64,000 bases of DNA, from contig NW_024609835.1 of NCBI RefSeq assembly GCF_016920785.2, positions 29,089,297 to 29,153,296 of the forward strand. The letters run 5' to 3'. Of this stretch, positions 35,501-47,384 are shown one piece after another. The notes under the pieces were generated by a model. That model searched no databases. It worked only from the letters and a program-made list of their open reading frames with translations, and was not told the DNA's origin. Source of the DNA: Ixodes scapularis. Lineage: Eukaryota > Arthropoda > Arachnida > Ixodida > Ixodidae. The translations under genes were made by a program, and so were the position numbers. Numbering within the stretch: the stretch's first letter is position 1; each line of letters begins with the position of its first letter.

Positions 35501-36188
35501 CGCGGAAAATCAACCTTCACGTGCCCGTTGTGCGCCCTGCCAGCTTGTACGCTGCAACGAAGACTCTGCGGATCACCCCCCCCCCCCCCCCCCCCCCCCC
35601 TGTGCAACCCCTGTGTGGGAGCCGAGAGATAGCAAACTAATCACTGCGGCGGGGCTGCTTGGTTCATGATCGCCATGCAGTGACCGTCGGACTCAGTGGC
35701 TACGTTTACATGGGTGCGACAGCAGCGCATCGGATCCAGTTAGCGAACCGGATCCGCTTCAACCACTACGTTTACATGGATTCGGATCGACCAGTAGCGG
35801 CACCTCGTGTCGAAGGATCACAACGCACCTCGGGACCTTCGGATTGTTTCCGCTAATGCCTCCGTTGTAAGAGGCTTGGGAGTTTGTTTAGTGCTTTCAG
35901 AGTCTTTTCAAGGCCTACTCCAAGCCCACCTCTTGAGGCCAGCGAATGTGCACCGGCCATTTGAGGTTTCTCTGGTCCCGGACCTTCGCATTGGGAGCGG
36001 TAACGACCCGGTCGTCCACAAAAGGGTGGAAAGCATCTTCTCCTCCAGCCACACCCTTGGGGGCGGGCGAAGGATCGTGGGCGAGCTGCTTTGTTGTCCG
36101 GCTCCAAGGTCGTCTTCGGAAACAGGAACGACCCCATTAGGAGAGGATCAGGCGTGACCTACTTTCCGGCCCAGCCCACGAGATATGA

Positions 36189-36335
36189 GGGAGTTTTAGT
36201 AGACCGTGTTTCCCCCTCCGCTAATCCTCCGCTACGAAGAAACCGCCACCGCGCCTGCGTGCCGATGGCCTTGGCTGTAGAGTTCCGGGTAGCGGAGCGG
36301 CTTAGTGGAGGGGGAAACACGGTCTACTAAAACTC
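36189..36335. repeat. Foldback MITE, GAGTTTTAGTAGACC family
   Basis: Arms GAGTTTTAGTAGACCGTG... and ...CACGGTCTACTAAAACTC flank an internal GC-rich spacer. Resembles 37812-37932. Confidence 0.8.
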
Positions 36336-36379
36336 GCTATGGTTTCCGAGTTTCAACGCAGCGGAAATGAGGACAGCAC

Positions 36380-36425
36380 AACGCTTCTCCCCGGTAGGGA
36401 AATTTCCCTACCGGGGAGAAGCGTT
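36380..36425. repeat. 46-bp perfect palindrome
   Basis: AACGCTTCTCCCCGGTAGGG and its exact inverse meet at a central AAATTT. No loop, no mismatch. Confidence 0.95.
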
Positions 36426-37249
36426 TTCCCCCAAAGAAAAGGGACCGTCATGACAAACTCACCCGACTGTCGGGGCGTGTGTTTGCGGAAACGAGTGTCG
36501 ACGCGTCCGTGACGTCAACGGAACGTGTGTGAGTGTGTGTGTGTGTGCGTGTGTCTGTGTGTGTGTGTTGGTGCGCTCAGGAAAGGCAGAGAGACGTGGC
36601 CTAACTGCGCGCGAACGTTTGCTGCATCATGCATTGGCGGCAGTTTTGCTACCCTGGCGGGGAGTGAGGGAGAGACGGACCCCATATAAGGCGGAGCGAG
36701 ACACTGCTCCGATTTTCTCTCCGGTTTTGACGACTGTATTGCAAACATGCAATGGACCTTTTCCACGTACCGACGGCACCAGGCGGTGGCTGCACGAACT
36801 AAAAATCGAGGAAGTGACCTACCTGCGCTACCAATCGATTATGGAGGCTACACTACCAGTTTCTTCGCTTTCTGAGCAGCTGCGCTTGCCCAGCGCGACC
36901 TTAAAGGGGGGAATCCGTGGCGTGCACCCAAATGTCGTGTTTTCCTTTTCGTCGACGTTCTTTTTTTGTGTAACCCAATTATATATATGCTGCAGTTACG
37001 TGTTCTACTCGCTAATATACAACCTCGTTCCGAATTTCCTCGATTTTTCGTTCCAACTTCCGCCGCTTGGCATCGGGCGCTCGCGCGTGCGCAGAACGCT
37101 TCTCGGAAAAGGTCCATTAAACCGTTCGTTACGTTGCCAAGTCTCCCACCTCCACTGAACACTTGGGTTCTTCACATCGGGAAATGGACGTCGTCGAGGG
37201 TAAGGAAGCCCCAGGACGTGCGGCTCAAACCCCGCCTCTAACAGTGGGT

Positions 37250-37590
37250 TGGTGTCCACTCGCCAAGTTTCTCTGCGGTCAAGAGTTGCTGTAGGCGTTT
37301 CTCCTCTGAGGCGCTTGTCCGGCGGATCAGCTGTGCCTTTAGGGTGTTTTAGGCATCGATGACTGGCGGTGTGAGCAGCAGATCCCGCACCTCTGTGGCG
37401 ATTGTTGGGGAGAGGCTGAACACGACGTGCAAAAACATCGCCATGTCAGCTGTGATTCGTTGAGTGGCGAATCGAGACTCGACTTGGACGAACCATATTT
37501 GCGGGTCCGTTGACTGGAAAGGAGGAAACTTGCGGGGCGACGGTGGAGACAGTGCTGGAGGGGGGCTCCTCGTCCCGCATAGCTGAGCTG
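37250..37590 (-). pseudogene. Gypsy gag N-terminal fragment
   Basis: Minus strand gives MRDEEPPSSTVSTVAP, then after a frameshift WFVQVESRFATQRITADM and EVRDLLLTPPVIDA-stop, then IRRTSASEEKRLQQLLTAE. It aligns with gag at 6537-7370 (WFAQVEAQFATRRIT; VRRTTLSEQKRLQQLLTAE). One frameshift and one stop. Followed leftwards by unrelated sequence. Confidence 0.8.
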
Positions 37591-37630
37591 GGTTTGTTGC
37601 TGGTTACGTGGGGGAAAACCAGTACATCAC

Positions 37631-38233
37631 TGTAGCGTCTGTGGTTGTTCCAGACTCGAAGTTAACTTGGTATGCAACAATTAATAAAAACGCTAACTTT
37701 TCTTTTTTTTTTTCAAGATTGTGTCGAAGACGGAGGAGCATTCTTCGTAGTCTAGTGCTGTTTTGTTGTGAATTATCTCTGTGCAGACTCCCTGGCGATT
37801 TTGCGCCGTATTAGAGAGTTTTAGCAGATCGTTTTTTCGCCCCGATGACGATACCTCCACTCCCTTCCGGCGGCCTTGGGCATGCATCGTATAGTTATCG
37901 GGACGAAAAAACGATCTACCAAAACTCTCTATTGTCTCCTGATACCCTGGTTCGTTGGGTTACCTCGCGGTGTTGTAAACCGGAGAAATGGCGATGCAAT
38001 ACGGCAACCAGACGAAAGTGCAGTATCCGCGGCGTGATGGTGAGCCATGAGGTTATTATCCAGTGTTATGCAACCCGTATATTACGCGAAACTGATGCAA
38101 GCGTGCGGCAAGTTCCGTCGACGACGCGGCACCTGAATTGGATATCCTAATCCGTTGATTTCAGGAGCCGTTCGAGTTCAGCGGAGAAATGTTCCCTCGG
38201 TAGCCGGTCTGTGTTAGTGCGTGCGTAACCACT
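37631..38233 (-). repeat. 5' LTR of gypsy element (interrupted)
   Basis: Partner of the left LTR. Interrupted at 37811-37932 by a foldback MITE (GAGAGTTTTAGCAGATCG arms). Confidence 0.8.
37811..37932. repeat. Foldback MITE, GAGAGTTTTAG family
   Basis: Arms GAGAGTTTTAGCAGATCG and CGATCTACCAAAACTCTC enclose a GC-rich stem. Same type as 36189-36335 and the termini at 18711. Confidence 0.75.
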
Positions 38234-39906
38234 TTATCAAAACGGATCTCGGCACCAGTGGTTCTACTCCCCTGTCGCCAAAGCATGCAATGAACACGCG
38301 GCACCGCGCAGTCTCCGCACGACGGAAGTGATCCAAGAATCAGTGTTTTTTTTTGTTTTGTTTTTATTGTACTTCGAACAGCATAGTTCGAAGGACTATG
38401 CTGTTCGAAACGCGTCCACATTGAATGTTATTTCGGAACGGCGAAAAAATATTGTGCATGCCAGATATTTTTGTAAGGTGCGCTGATTTAGGGGATATTC
38501 ATTATGCCCAGAGAATTTGTAATTAAAATCATACCTTTAAATTTACTAACTGGAAGTTAATTATTTGAACGTAATTAAGCACCTAATTTAAACTCAATGT
38601 TAGTAGTTTTCGTGAATATTCCCTATGGAATAAAGCATTATGACACCCCCTTCTATTTGTACGATGCGTACTTGTATGAGCGATTCAGCGCACGTTACAA
38701 GAAAAGCGAGCACATAAAATATCATGCTTATCTTCCCCCGCGTTTTCCACGTTGTCGAAGGAATGCTTTTCTTTAAGCTCGAGCGTCATCCATTGGAGGC
38801 GCTCCATACATTCTCAGAAGATCCATTTCGATTTTCGATCAGAAGATCGAAAATCCAAATGTTTTATCTCTTTCAATCAGCTGAGCAAATGAGATAAGAT
38901 ATCGGTTTTTATGCTCCCACGGCCACGGAGGCTAAGGGGCGAAAATAGTTGTCATCTCTGACGTTGAAATAAAATGATCGCTGGGAGGTGATACATCGTG
39001 CCTTTCTAGCTATCAAAAATTATTAAATGTAGAAACATTATTGACATTATGTATGGGACGCCAAGAATATTGTATATTTTTTTTGCAGGTGTGGATCTCT
39101 CAAGCATACTTGAAAAGTAATCTGTTACTTTTTCAAGTAATTTTGCCATTTCTACGTAACTTTTTTGCGACTGTACTTTATAATGAAATTTCCTTTCAAA
39201 TTAGTGTACCGGATTAATTTGATTACTCGCTTCTTCTTAGAAATATCATAAATACAGAAACTAGGGCAGTTGGAGTGTGCGACCACCCGCTCGACGAAAG
39301 TACAAAAACGAGCGTCGTTCCACTGCATTTTTCAGTTATAAGCTGACAGTGCGTCACACCTGCAGGCACGAGACCCCAGTTTTGCGACGATGCACTCGTC
39401 TATGAAGAGCCCATTTCATAAGGGAGCTTTCCGTAGATCGGTCCCCAACCTCCGAACCTCCTAGCGGAGTAGACACTGCTATTGATCGTGCCCACGGCTA
39501 GCTTTGTCTGCAGAATAGGGATCCTTTCCGTTAGCCGTTAGCCAGCGGGATGGCGGCTGTGGTTGCAGCTTTCGCTGCCTTGTCATCTTACAGGTGAACG
39601 GAGTGCAACTACATTCTGATTCTTATTAAATAAATCGCTATTTTTTCAAGGACTACCATAAGGCGGGTGTATGAGAAATGGAAACTAGTGTTACACACAG
39701 AATTGTTTCAATATTTTTATATGTGTACGTTAAAAGTAACGTGAAAGTAATTTTAACGTAACGAGTTAAGTAATCCGTTAGTTTTCAGAAAATGTAATTT
39801 GTTACGGTAATCAATTACATTTGAGACTCGGTATTTTGTAATTGTAATGTATTACATTATTTTTAAGTAACGGGCACAAGTCTGCTCAAGCTAGGTTAAG
39901 CAGTAC
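38234..39906. other. Intron 5 sequence without gene
   Basis: Contains a 37-bp hairpin (38373-38409, TTCGAACAGCATAGTTCGAA type) and degenerate AAGTAAT/GTTACT simple repeats (39100-39240, 39730-39880). No coding signal. Confidence 0.5.
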
Positions 39907-40029
39907 CTTTGATTTGTTGCGGTTTCCAACGAGAGAACGAAATCTGTTTGTAAAGCGATGGGTATTGTAATATCCCGTCTCATTCAAGATTGGCGTCTCG
40001 TAGTCTCTGGAGTCGTATCCAATGTGGTC
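39907..40029 (-). CDS. Arylsulfatase exon 5
   Basis: 41 codons, phase 0 at both ends. Starts after GTCTTTCAG with DHIGYDSRDYETPILNETG and ends FRSLVGNRNKSK at donor GTACTG. Continues directly into PFFCYFSHQAVH of exon 6, reproducing the family order (disulfated-substrate domain, then the HQAVH strand). Confidence 0.92.
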
Positions 40030-40112
40030 CTGAAAGACGTCCCAAGAAGTCTTACAAAGACGCGTCATATTGTCCTCACCACTTCTGTACTGTCTGTGCT
40101 CACATCACTTAC

Positions 40113-40223
40113 CATTCCAGCGGTGTGATTGTAGTAATCGTTGTAAGCTGTATAAAATCCAAAGAAGCTGTCGAAACCTCGTCTGGTCGGAGTGTATTCT
40201 GTTTTGTAGAACCCCAGATGCCA
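40113..40223 (-). CDS. Arylsulfatase exon 4
   Basis: 37 codons. Starts after GATTCCAG with WHLGFYKTEYTPTRRGFDSF and ends YYNHTAGM at donor GTAAGT. With exon 3 it completes the GK-WHLG motif (K121, H123). Intron 4 is only 83 bp and has an in-frame TGA, so its retention would truncate the protein. Confidence 0.94.
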
Positions 40224-40805
40224 CTGGAATCGAAAAAAATTTACCCAGGCTTTTCCGTTAATCACTGAAATTGAAAATGACTGCATTCGTCCGCATTTCG
40301 TAAATATTTCTTTAATGGTCAAAGGAGTAATTTCTTTGGGACTGAATGATTAATACTAATTATGCAAAAAAAAAAACATATGTTACCTCGACAATGTAGG
40401 AACCTCCTTGAGTTATTTGAATTAAAGCCAGTGTTTCGAGAAGAAAACTCTGTTTCTTCTATTTGATATCGGAACGTCAACTGTTGTTCCGAGGCTTCAA
40501 GAATATTTTCAGAAAACCAACTTTGGTTATGATTTATGTAGGAAGCTCAGATGTTACGCGATCCTCTGTTTTAATAGCTCAAAAAGCTCAAAGGAACTTC
40601 TAAGTTAAATACTAAAGACGTGACTGAGTGCTGACGAGTTGTGTACGAGTGTCGCACGACACCATAGCTCATAGAAAATGGAAACACAAACTTAATAAAC
40701 AACCTTTATGGCGTGAAAAAGTGAGCCTTAAGCGCGCATGCTAAGTAATCTCATGAAGGTCTGAATATTTTTTTGAACTAAGTTGGATATTTCACTCTAA
40801 CCTTA

Positions 40806-40806
<1 letters not shown>

Positions 40807-40848
<42 letters not shown>

Positions 40849-41020
40849 TGTGCAGATGAATGAACCGTACTTAATCCAATGAATCAAAGAATCAAAGTTT
40901 TCAGGAACCCGCCGAAAGCCTGGCTCCGCCAATTTTTGGCTTTCGGCGGGTTCCTGAAAATTTTGATTCTTAAGAACGGCTCATTCATCTGCAGATATTT
41001 GTTTATATATATATTCGAAT
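40807..41020. repeat. TA microsatellite with hairpin MITE
   Basis: (TA)n at 40807-40844. Arms around 40845-40920 and 40938-41005 (GCAGATGAATGA... and GGAACCCGCCGAAAGCC) are inverted, with TATATATA at both ends. In intron 3. Confidence 0.75.
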
Positions 41021-41229
41021 TTCTTTTTGCGAAATCTTCGTTTTACACGGAGTACTTTTGAATATGTTTGGTTGTTCGCAAGCTCGCTAATTGTCTCCTG
41101 CAAAGTACTTTTCTTATTCATTGCCATCTTGGCGCATCACATGTCTGGGCAAGAAAGTTTACAGTGGTGTTCCAACGCAAAGAAAAACGGAGGGAGGGCA
41201 GGAGAAAAGAGCGGGCGAAGGCGCCACAA

Positions 41230-41440
41230 CACCAAGCTCTGGTTGGAATGACTGGTGGATAGGGCTAAAGCTGGCTGCCTGTGTGTCCGCTGCACTCGTC
41301 GAACACGTTCGAATGCGAAAGGAATACGGTGGACGCCGACGTTCGGCGTTCGAATGCGTTTGACCAGTGCACTGGAGACAAAGGCCACTAGCTTTAGATC
41401 GACCCATTAGTCATTCCAACCAGAGCTCGGCGTTCTGACG
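41230..41440. repeat. Foldback MITE, family X copy 3 with long loop
   Basis: Arms AGCTCTGGTTGGAATGACT and AGTCATTCCAACCAGAGCT are separated by about 150 bp, including an internal inverted GAACGTTCGAATGCG block (41300-41360). Confidence 0.75.
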
Positions 41441-41699
41441 TCCCCGAGCGCTCTCGTCTCCTCCTCTCCCTCAGTTGCCTGACGTATAGTCACTGCAAGC
41501 TTACCAAACGCAGTGCCTGGCTCATTATCGTCAGGTTTCTTGCGTTGTGATTTGTTCTGGGACGCTCATATCGACCAATGCAGCAGCCTCATTGGCTGCC
41601 AAGCGATGCTAATAAGTTTCCCTGCATTCGTTACGCCCTGTGTTTTAAGTTTTCAGTGACTGTAACGGGCGCACTCACAGGCATGGCTAGATGAACACT

Positions 41700-41869
41700 G
41701 CATATTTCTCGACGGTGGGAGACACGCGGCATGGCAACGCCGCTGTCGCCGGATTGGCTGTTCCTCGAAGAGGACGCTTCGTCGCCACACATAGCAGTGC
41801 GAGATTGCTTTACCGGCCGTTAGGTGTTGTTTGGATATCACTGGGGCGCATTTGAACCAACGTCCTCCT

Positions 41870-41900
<31 letters not shown>

Positions 41901-44010
41901 TTCCCCCGTTTTCACGCCGCCGCTTCGCAGCGATGTTGCGCGTGTACCACTGCGGTGCGCGAATGATTCGCCCAGACTGTCGCCGCGAAGCTGCGTCACC
42001 GGGAGGATAGGGGAAGGGGGAGGGGGGGGGGGGGGGGGGTGAGGTTAAAGCGCGCTTCAGCGCTATGCCCATTGTCCGCCGGCGCAGTGAGCATAGGCCG
42101 TAGCGCGGCTAGCGGAGGAGCTGGCGTTCGACAGTGAGGCGCGTTCAGCAGCCTGCGGCGCCTTTCCGCATCCGAAGCTGTGGCGGCGGAAGCGCGCACG
42201 GACGAAACTTTTGCTTTTTGAGCCGATACGTTGAGGGCGACGTTGCATGAGTGCTGGGGCAGACCTAAGAAGGGCATCTAGCTGTTCTCCACTTCTTACA
42301 TATTGAGTTTGAGTCGTTATTTGGGGGTAATTTCTCTAGTTGCGACCAAAAAAGGGGTTGGAGCAATTTTCCGAGAAGTAAGACGGCCACCACCATAATT
42401 GCTCTGAGTGGTAAATTTGTTTCGCTCGTCGTTGTAGACGGGACTGCTAGAATGATGATATTTGGAGGCGAGTGATGTGTTCACTAAGTTTGTGCACGAA
42501 GTCTGCCAAGTTTCATTAAGGCAGCAGGTGTGAAAGTTACGTTTCAAACGAATAAAGAAATAAAGCTGTACGGGACATCCAATATTGGACCCAAAATGTT
42601 GTGTTATAACCGGGCTGTGCGAAGTGCAGCTTTGGGCACACAGGTGCTTGGACTTGACAGCAAAATGATACAGCGCTTATTACACCAAAAATAGGTGGCA
42701 TAGGGAAACCAGGTGAAAATTTGGTTTGAGCGGCGAAACTCAATGGTAACCATGAACCATTATAACCATGAAAGGGCTGTCAAGAGAATACTACTCGTCG
42801 TGGGAGGTGGAGACTTTACAGGTAGGAAGGGACTAGTGGACTGCACGCCCAACTGAAACAGCTTTACGAAAAGTGGTTCTAAAGCCGAGAAAACTGTTTG
42901 GTTTGGCCGTCAAAGGCTTTTGCGGTCAGCTGTTGTGTAATAACCTGTTGCGCGAGGTGCTGATTTTCGGCACACATATACTTTGACCTGACCGTAACTT
43001 GACGCAACACTTATTATACCAAAAAGAGGTGGCATAGCGAAACCAAGTGGAAATTTAGTTTAGGCGCCGTAACTAAATGGGAACCAGTTTTGACCGTCAA
43101 AGGCTGTTAAGATAACACCACTCATCGTAGGAGGTGCACATTTTACAGGTAGGAAGGGACCAGTGGACGGTACTTCCAGTTCGAACAACTTTGTGATAGG
43201 TGGCTCTAAAGCCGAGAAAAAAAAGTTGTCTACAGAACTCGAGGTGTCAGCGTTTCCACATCCAAAAGGAGGCTGATCAAAAAGAAAGAACACCACATAA
43301 ACTTCCATACTCAATCGTCGATTCTCCAATTATTCCGAGTTTCATTGTAGTTGTCCTTAGATTTATATTTGTCACTTTTTGTTTTTTACCGTTCGAATTT
43401 TTCTACATGAAGTACAGAATACGTGCCCTACTTGTCCGTAAATATCATCGACACGTACGATGGGGACGGAACTTCTTTGGAGGGTATTTCTCCAACGAAA
43501 TTGGCACTGCATACCCGCAGTGTGGGATGGCATTTCAGTTCGTCCCATCGGCGCTAACACATGTAAGCGTCACTGGTACGAAAACAAACGCAGAGCGCAA
43601 AGCGGCAGTGTAGAATATGTCAGCCGTACCGACACAGTGGCAGATATGATCGGGAGACCAAATTTTTTGCGTAGTACGGCGCGGGTCCATCGTTGTCGCT
43701 GTCCCACAAAACATCGGCGAGGTGAAAAACTGTGAAACTTTGTCCCCACGAGATACGAGGCATAACTAAGCACTTCATGCTGTGAACCCAGCGCAACCGC
43801 ACCGCTCCGACTTCAATGCATACCAAAGTATGTAGCGTAGTTTCGGTTTCGTTTTCTCTGGGGTTCTCACTGCCTACCTTCGTTAACGGCCGCGCGGCGG
43901 CGCGCCAGTCGCGTCGCACAGAGTGTGACTACGCACGCAGCGTTCTCTTCGAGGGCCAGCCAGCCCGGCGCGGGCGGCGGCGCCATGCCGCGTATCACCC
44001 ACTGTTGACA
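41700..44010. mobile_element. Large inverted-repeat element
   Basis: About 95 bp at 41705-41800 is repeated in inverse orientation at 43918-44007 (shared GCGGCATGGCAACGCC-type block and TCTTCGAGG). Between them are facing C and G runs (41873-41900, 42020-42039) and a tandem duplication (42598-43219). No transposase recognised. Lies in intron 3. Confidence 0.55.
42598..43219. repeat. Diverged tandem duplication, unit about 300-330 bp
   Basis: Units 42598-42893 and 42932-43219 share GGTGGCATAG-GAAACCA, TTTACAGGTAGGAAGGGAC and TCTAAAGCCGAGAAA blocks in the same order. Confidence 0.75.
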
Positions 44011-44639
44011 ATTGCCCGGGACCAATCATTGGTCCCGGGCAATTTTTATCAGATAAGCCAGTGAGGAAGAACAACCTAAGACTTCACCGCACCGCCATGC
44101 GCGCAGAAAACCGATCATTATTCCTTACTAGAGTGGACAGTTGGGCTAGCGGGTTTACGCTCATGTAGAAACTCATAAAATGCAAAAACAACGCCTTGAC
44201 CTGTGCGTAATTCTCTCCTCTCTGTCCTCGTGTCTTTTGCGCTGTTTTTCATCATTAACCCTCCTTACTTCGTTTGCCCCAATAAAAATAGCGAGCGCTA
44301 TCAGGGCTCCAGAGTCACGACTTCTCGGTCCCGCCTTCAGCCACTTAGACCGCTTCACCGCTAGAGGCTAGAGCAAGACAGCAATCGCTCCCCTTACTGG
44401 CCAAAGTTTTATAAAATACAACTGTAGCGATGTAATGAGATTCATGAAAATGTGAAGGTATGCAAAGCGAAATAAATTCGAGGGGCTGTACAAGATCAGA
44501 GACCATGGCGCATTCCGCTTTCTATACTACCAAGAGGTTCAGGGGCACGATGCAACGGGTTAGTACAGTTTACCCACCAGGATGTACTTTCTAAATCATT
44601 AAGTTTGAATTCCTCTCCCACCTGAATAGTCAGTTCCTT

Positions 44640-45165
44640 AAAAACGCTGGGCGTATTTTTTAATGAGAACGTGTCCTGGGATTGTTATATAAATTATCTT
44701 ATTCCAAAGCTATTTCGAGTGATATAGATCCTAAATCGCTACCTTTCTTTGTTCCCCACGAAAGTTTATTTGTTAATTTAAAAGTCTCCATTTTCTCATA
44801 CTTAACACACTGTCATCTAGCCTGGGGTTCATCAACTCTTACCAATATTAAAAAAACAGTTTTTGTTACGAAAAAAAAGAAAAAAGATTAAGGAGCGTAT
44901 GTGATGTTCGTTATGATACTCACGCAGCTAAGCTATTTAGGAACATTAAGATAAGTACAATTTACACGTTATATGAATATAGACTATGTCGTCTGTTTTA
45001 AGATAAAAAAAATAAAAAAAGCTAAAGCAAAAAACAAAAAGTGCTTTGCGTCTCTTGAGGAAAATTTACCAGCGCATCCCACTCGCTGCGTGGATAAGTG
45101 GAGGATGACAATTCAGCGAACAATGGACTTCAAATGCATAAATTTGCACTCCCTCATTCGTTAAA
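44640..45165 (+). mobile_element. LINE reverse transcriptase C-terminal fragment
   Basis: Shifting frames read YLTHCHLAWGSSTLTNIKKT, then DTHAAKLFRNIKI-TIYTLYEYRL, typical of the post-RT region of insect and tick LINEs (HCHLAWG, FRNIKI, YEYRL). Stops and frameshifts occur. Too short for clade assignment. Confidence 0.55.
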
Positions 45166-45468
45166 CATTTTTTTTTTATGTAAATAATGTAGGTTTTTAC
45201 TACAGCGTTTAAACATTTTCGTTTGTATTTTTCCATGTGATTTCTATTTTTGTCTTTGTTTTGTTGATTTGCTAGGTTAGAATCCGTAGTCATGTGAGTT
45301 CCAATTGTTGCTTTTTGTGTGTGTGCATTACTTTTTTCTGTATTTCCTACACGCTCTCCATTAACAACTGTAGGAAACTAAGAAACAGTCAAGCGGCACA
45401 ATGCAACTTTTTGTTGTCGTTTTTTTTTCTCAAAACGACAGAAAGAAGTGTATAAATATTGGGACACA

Positions 45469-45685
45469 AATTTCAGAATATCGGCTATAACACCATATGC
45501 GCCTAAGTTGCAGGCATAGTTGGTCTTTGAATTGATATAATAATAATACAACTTCATTTACATCGTCTATGATGGTGCGCCATCATAATAAAAGAAAATA
45601 AATAGGTATTATTATTATAATTATATTAATTCAAAGACCAACTAAGCCTGCAACTTTACGCTGCTATAACCGATATTCTGAAATT
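45469..45685. repeat. Foldback MITE, about 80-bp arms
   Basis: Arms AATTTCAGAATATCGG..TTGGTCTTTGAATT and the inverse (45630-45685) surround AT-rich TAATAATAA sequence. Confidence 0.8.
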
Positions 45686-46159
45686 CGTGGCTTAACAGTT
45701 GTATATCCTTATTTTGTTCTTTTGAAAATAATCAGCGAAAACACAAATACGACTTCCATGAGAAAGAAAAACTATTGGTGCTCTATCTACAGTGGCCCAA
45801 TTTCTTTAATACTATCAAGCGAGCGTCGACCGCCGGGACGGCCAGCGCTGTGCCGCGGAAAAATGCGGCGTCACGGGAGAGATTAGACGCGTGCGCACAA
45901 AGCTCTTTCTGTTGCGAGCGTCGTCTGCTAGGCCACACAGCCCCTGTTCATTATCTGCTGGCATAGATAACCGCCTTTGAGCAAAGATAGGGGGGCTAAG
46001 CTCGCCTTTGGCGGGAATCTCTCCGATGCGACGTAACGGGTGAGGGGAGGAGCTTCTTCTGACTCCGCCCCGGCGAGTTTCCCACTCTTCCTCTTACATT
46101 TCTTACCCCCCCCCCCCCTCCCCCCCCCCCCTCCCCCCCGGGCGGCGGCGAGTTCCCCA

Positions 46160-46395
46160 GCGTAGCTCCGATTTGTCCCTACGCTCCGCTCCTGGATTCA
46201 ATCCTCACCCCTGCCCCTTTGGATCTTGATGATCAACGTACCGGCGCGCGGTCGTGTATGACTCACAACTCCGTGGTGCACGTTAAAGACCCCAGGCTAG
46301 CGGTTGTACTGCACTGGTTAAATTTCTCATCTACAGCTGGGAGAATCATCGCCCGTTGAGGCAGGCCAAATTTTAGGCTGTAAAACATACACAGA
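46160..46395 (+). repeat. tRNA-derived SINE copy 1
   Basis: A GGATTCAATCC B-box-like segment is followed by GTGCACGTTAAAGACCCCAGG, the conserved core I know from tick SINEs. Copy 2 at 46680-46900 matches across both blocks. Confidence 0.65.
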
Positions 46396-46679
46396 ACCCA
46401 ATTTTTTTTTATTTAAATCGTAAATGACAAATAAGAATCGGTAACAGCACGGATCCTAATTATACAAATGCATATGGGCTAGGTGGTTATACATTGTGAT
46501 GGTTTGCTGCGCTGCGTAGAGGCAAGAAAAACGCATTTGATAACGATTTACGCTCAAGCAGAGAATAGACGAAAAACAACGTACAGGAATGGCGCAGACT
46601 AACAACTCTGTAATTTCTTTCTCATTTTTCTAGCCCCACACCGCCACACTGCCACAATATATTTTCAAAATAGGGTGCA

Positions 46680-46900
46680 CGTGGAGCGAAAGCTCGCGCT
46701 GCAGAACCCAGGATCTTGGGTTCAATCCCCACCCCTGCACGTGTCGATCTGAATGAACATCGTACCGGCGTGCGTTCGTGTATCACTACTGCGTGGTGCA
46801 CGTTAAAGACACCAGGCTAGCAGTCGTACTGCACTGGCTAAATTGCTTATCGACAGGGGGTGACAATGTCGCCATGTTCTGGCATGTTCTCCTGCTGTAT
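46680..46900 (+). repeat. tRNA-derived SINE copy 2
   Basis: B-box-like GGTTCAATCCC, then GTGGTGCACGTTAAAGACACC. Same orientation as copy 1; diverged by several bases. Confidence 0.65.
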
Positions 46901-47165
46901 AAATAACTAACGACCAATTTGTTTGCCAAAATACGGTGTGGAGGGAGAAAGACGAAAAAGAAATTACACAGTTGTTAGTCTGCGTCATTCATGTACATTG
47001 TTTTTCTTCTATCATCTGTTTTAGTTTCAATTTTATCAAGTGCGTTTATCTTGCATCCACGCAGCGCAGCAAACAAACAAAAAAAAATTGTAAAAGCCTG
47101 TAGGTAATGATAAATTGCGTTTCTGATTGCAGAATGCCGTAAAAACATTTGTCTCTAGAATTCAC

Positions 47166-47384
47166 TTAGTAGAATTCGTATGTAGAATTCACGACGGGGA
47201 CGACGGTCCATTCACGGCTCCATCGCCTCAAGCCCGGTTCGCCACGCAGTTCATCGCACAGCCACCTTACCACGTCTTTCGAGAGGCGATAGTGTTGTTG
47301 GAAATAAACGTCGTTCATGTCAAACACATTGGCGTGGCTTAAATAGCTAAGCCGACGGCGAAACACGAACGAATGCGCTGCCAT
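47166..47384 (-). pseudogene. HARBI1-like transposase N-terminal fragment
   Basis: Starts MAAHSFVFRRRLSYL and has VYFQQHYRLSKDVVRWLCDE, the R-L-S-K-x-x-V block of PIF/Harbinger nucleases. It stops after 73 codons with the last 15 out of family register. No DDE catalytic region, so not functional. Confidence 0.65.

Larger units (their letters stand above)
35501..37250. other. Middle of gypsy element replaced by unassigned GC-rich sequence
   Basis: Where protease and zinc knuckle should be, there is a C-run (35576-35600), a TACGTTTACATGG repeat pair (35700-35780), a foldback (36189-36335), a 46-bp perfect palindrome (36380-36425), TG repeats (36521-36570) and unrecognised sequence. 35860-36170 has an open minus frame but no firm domain. 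Confidence 0.45.
31674..38233 (-). mobile_element. Ty3/gypsy element with both LTRs, in intron 5
   Basis: Two direct LTR copies (31674-32835 with an insertion; 37631-38233 with another) share blocks such as CTAGACTCGAAGTTAA, CCCTGG, TTATGCAACC and GCGTGCGT. Between them on the minus strand are a gag start (37250-37590), RT, RNase H and integrase (32850-35500). It is in the same orientation as the host gene. It lost the gag-to-RT middle and gained several MITEs. Stops and frameshifts make it dead. LTR divergence is obvious by eye, so it is not recent. Confidence 0.85.
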
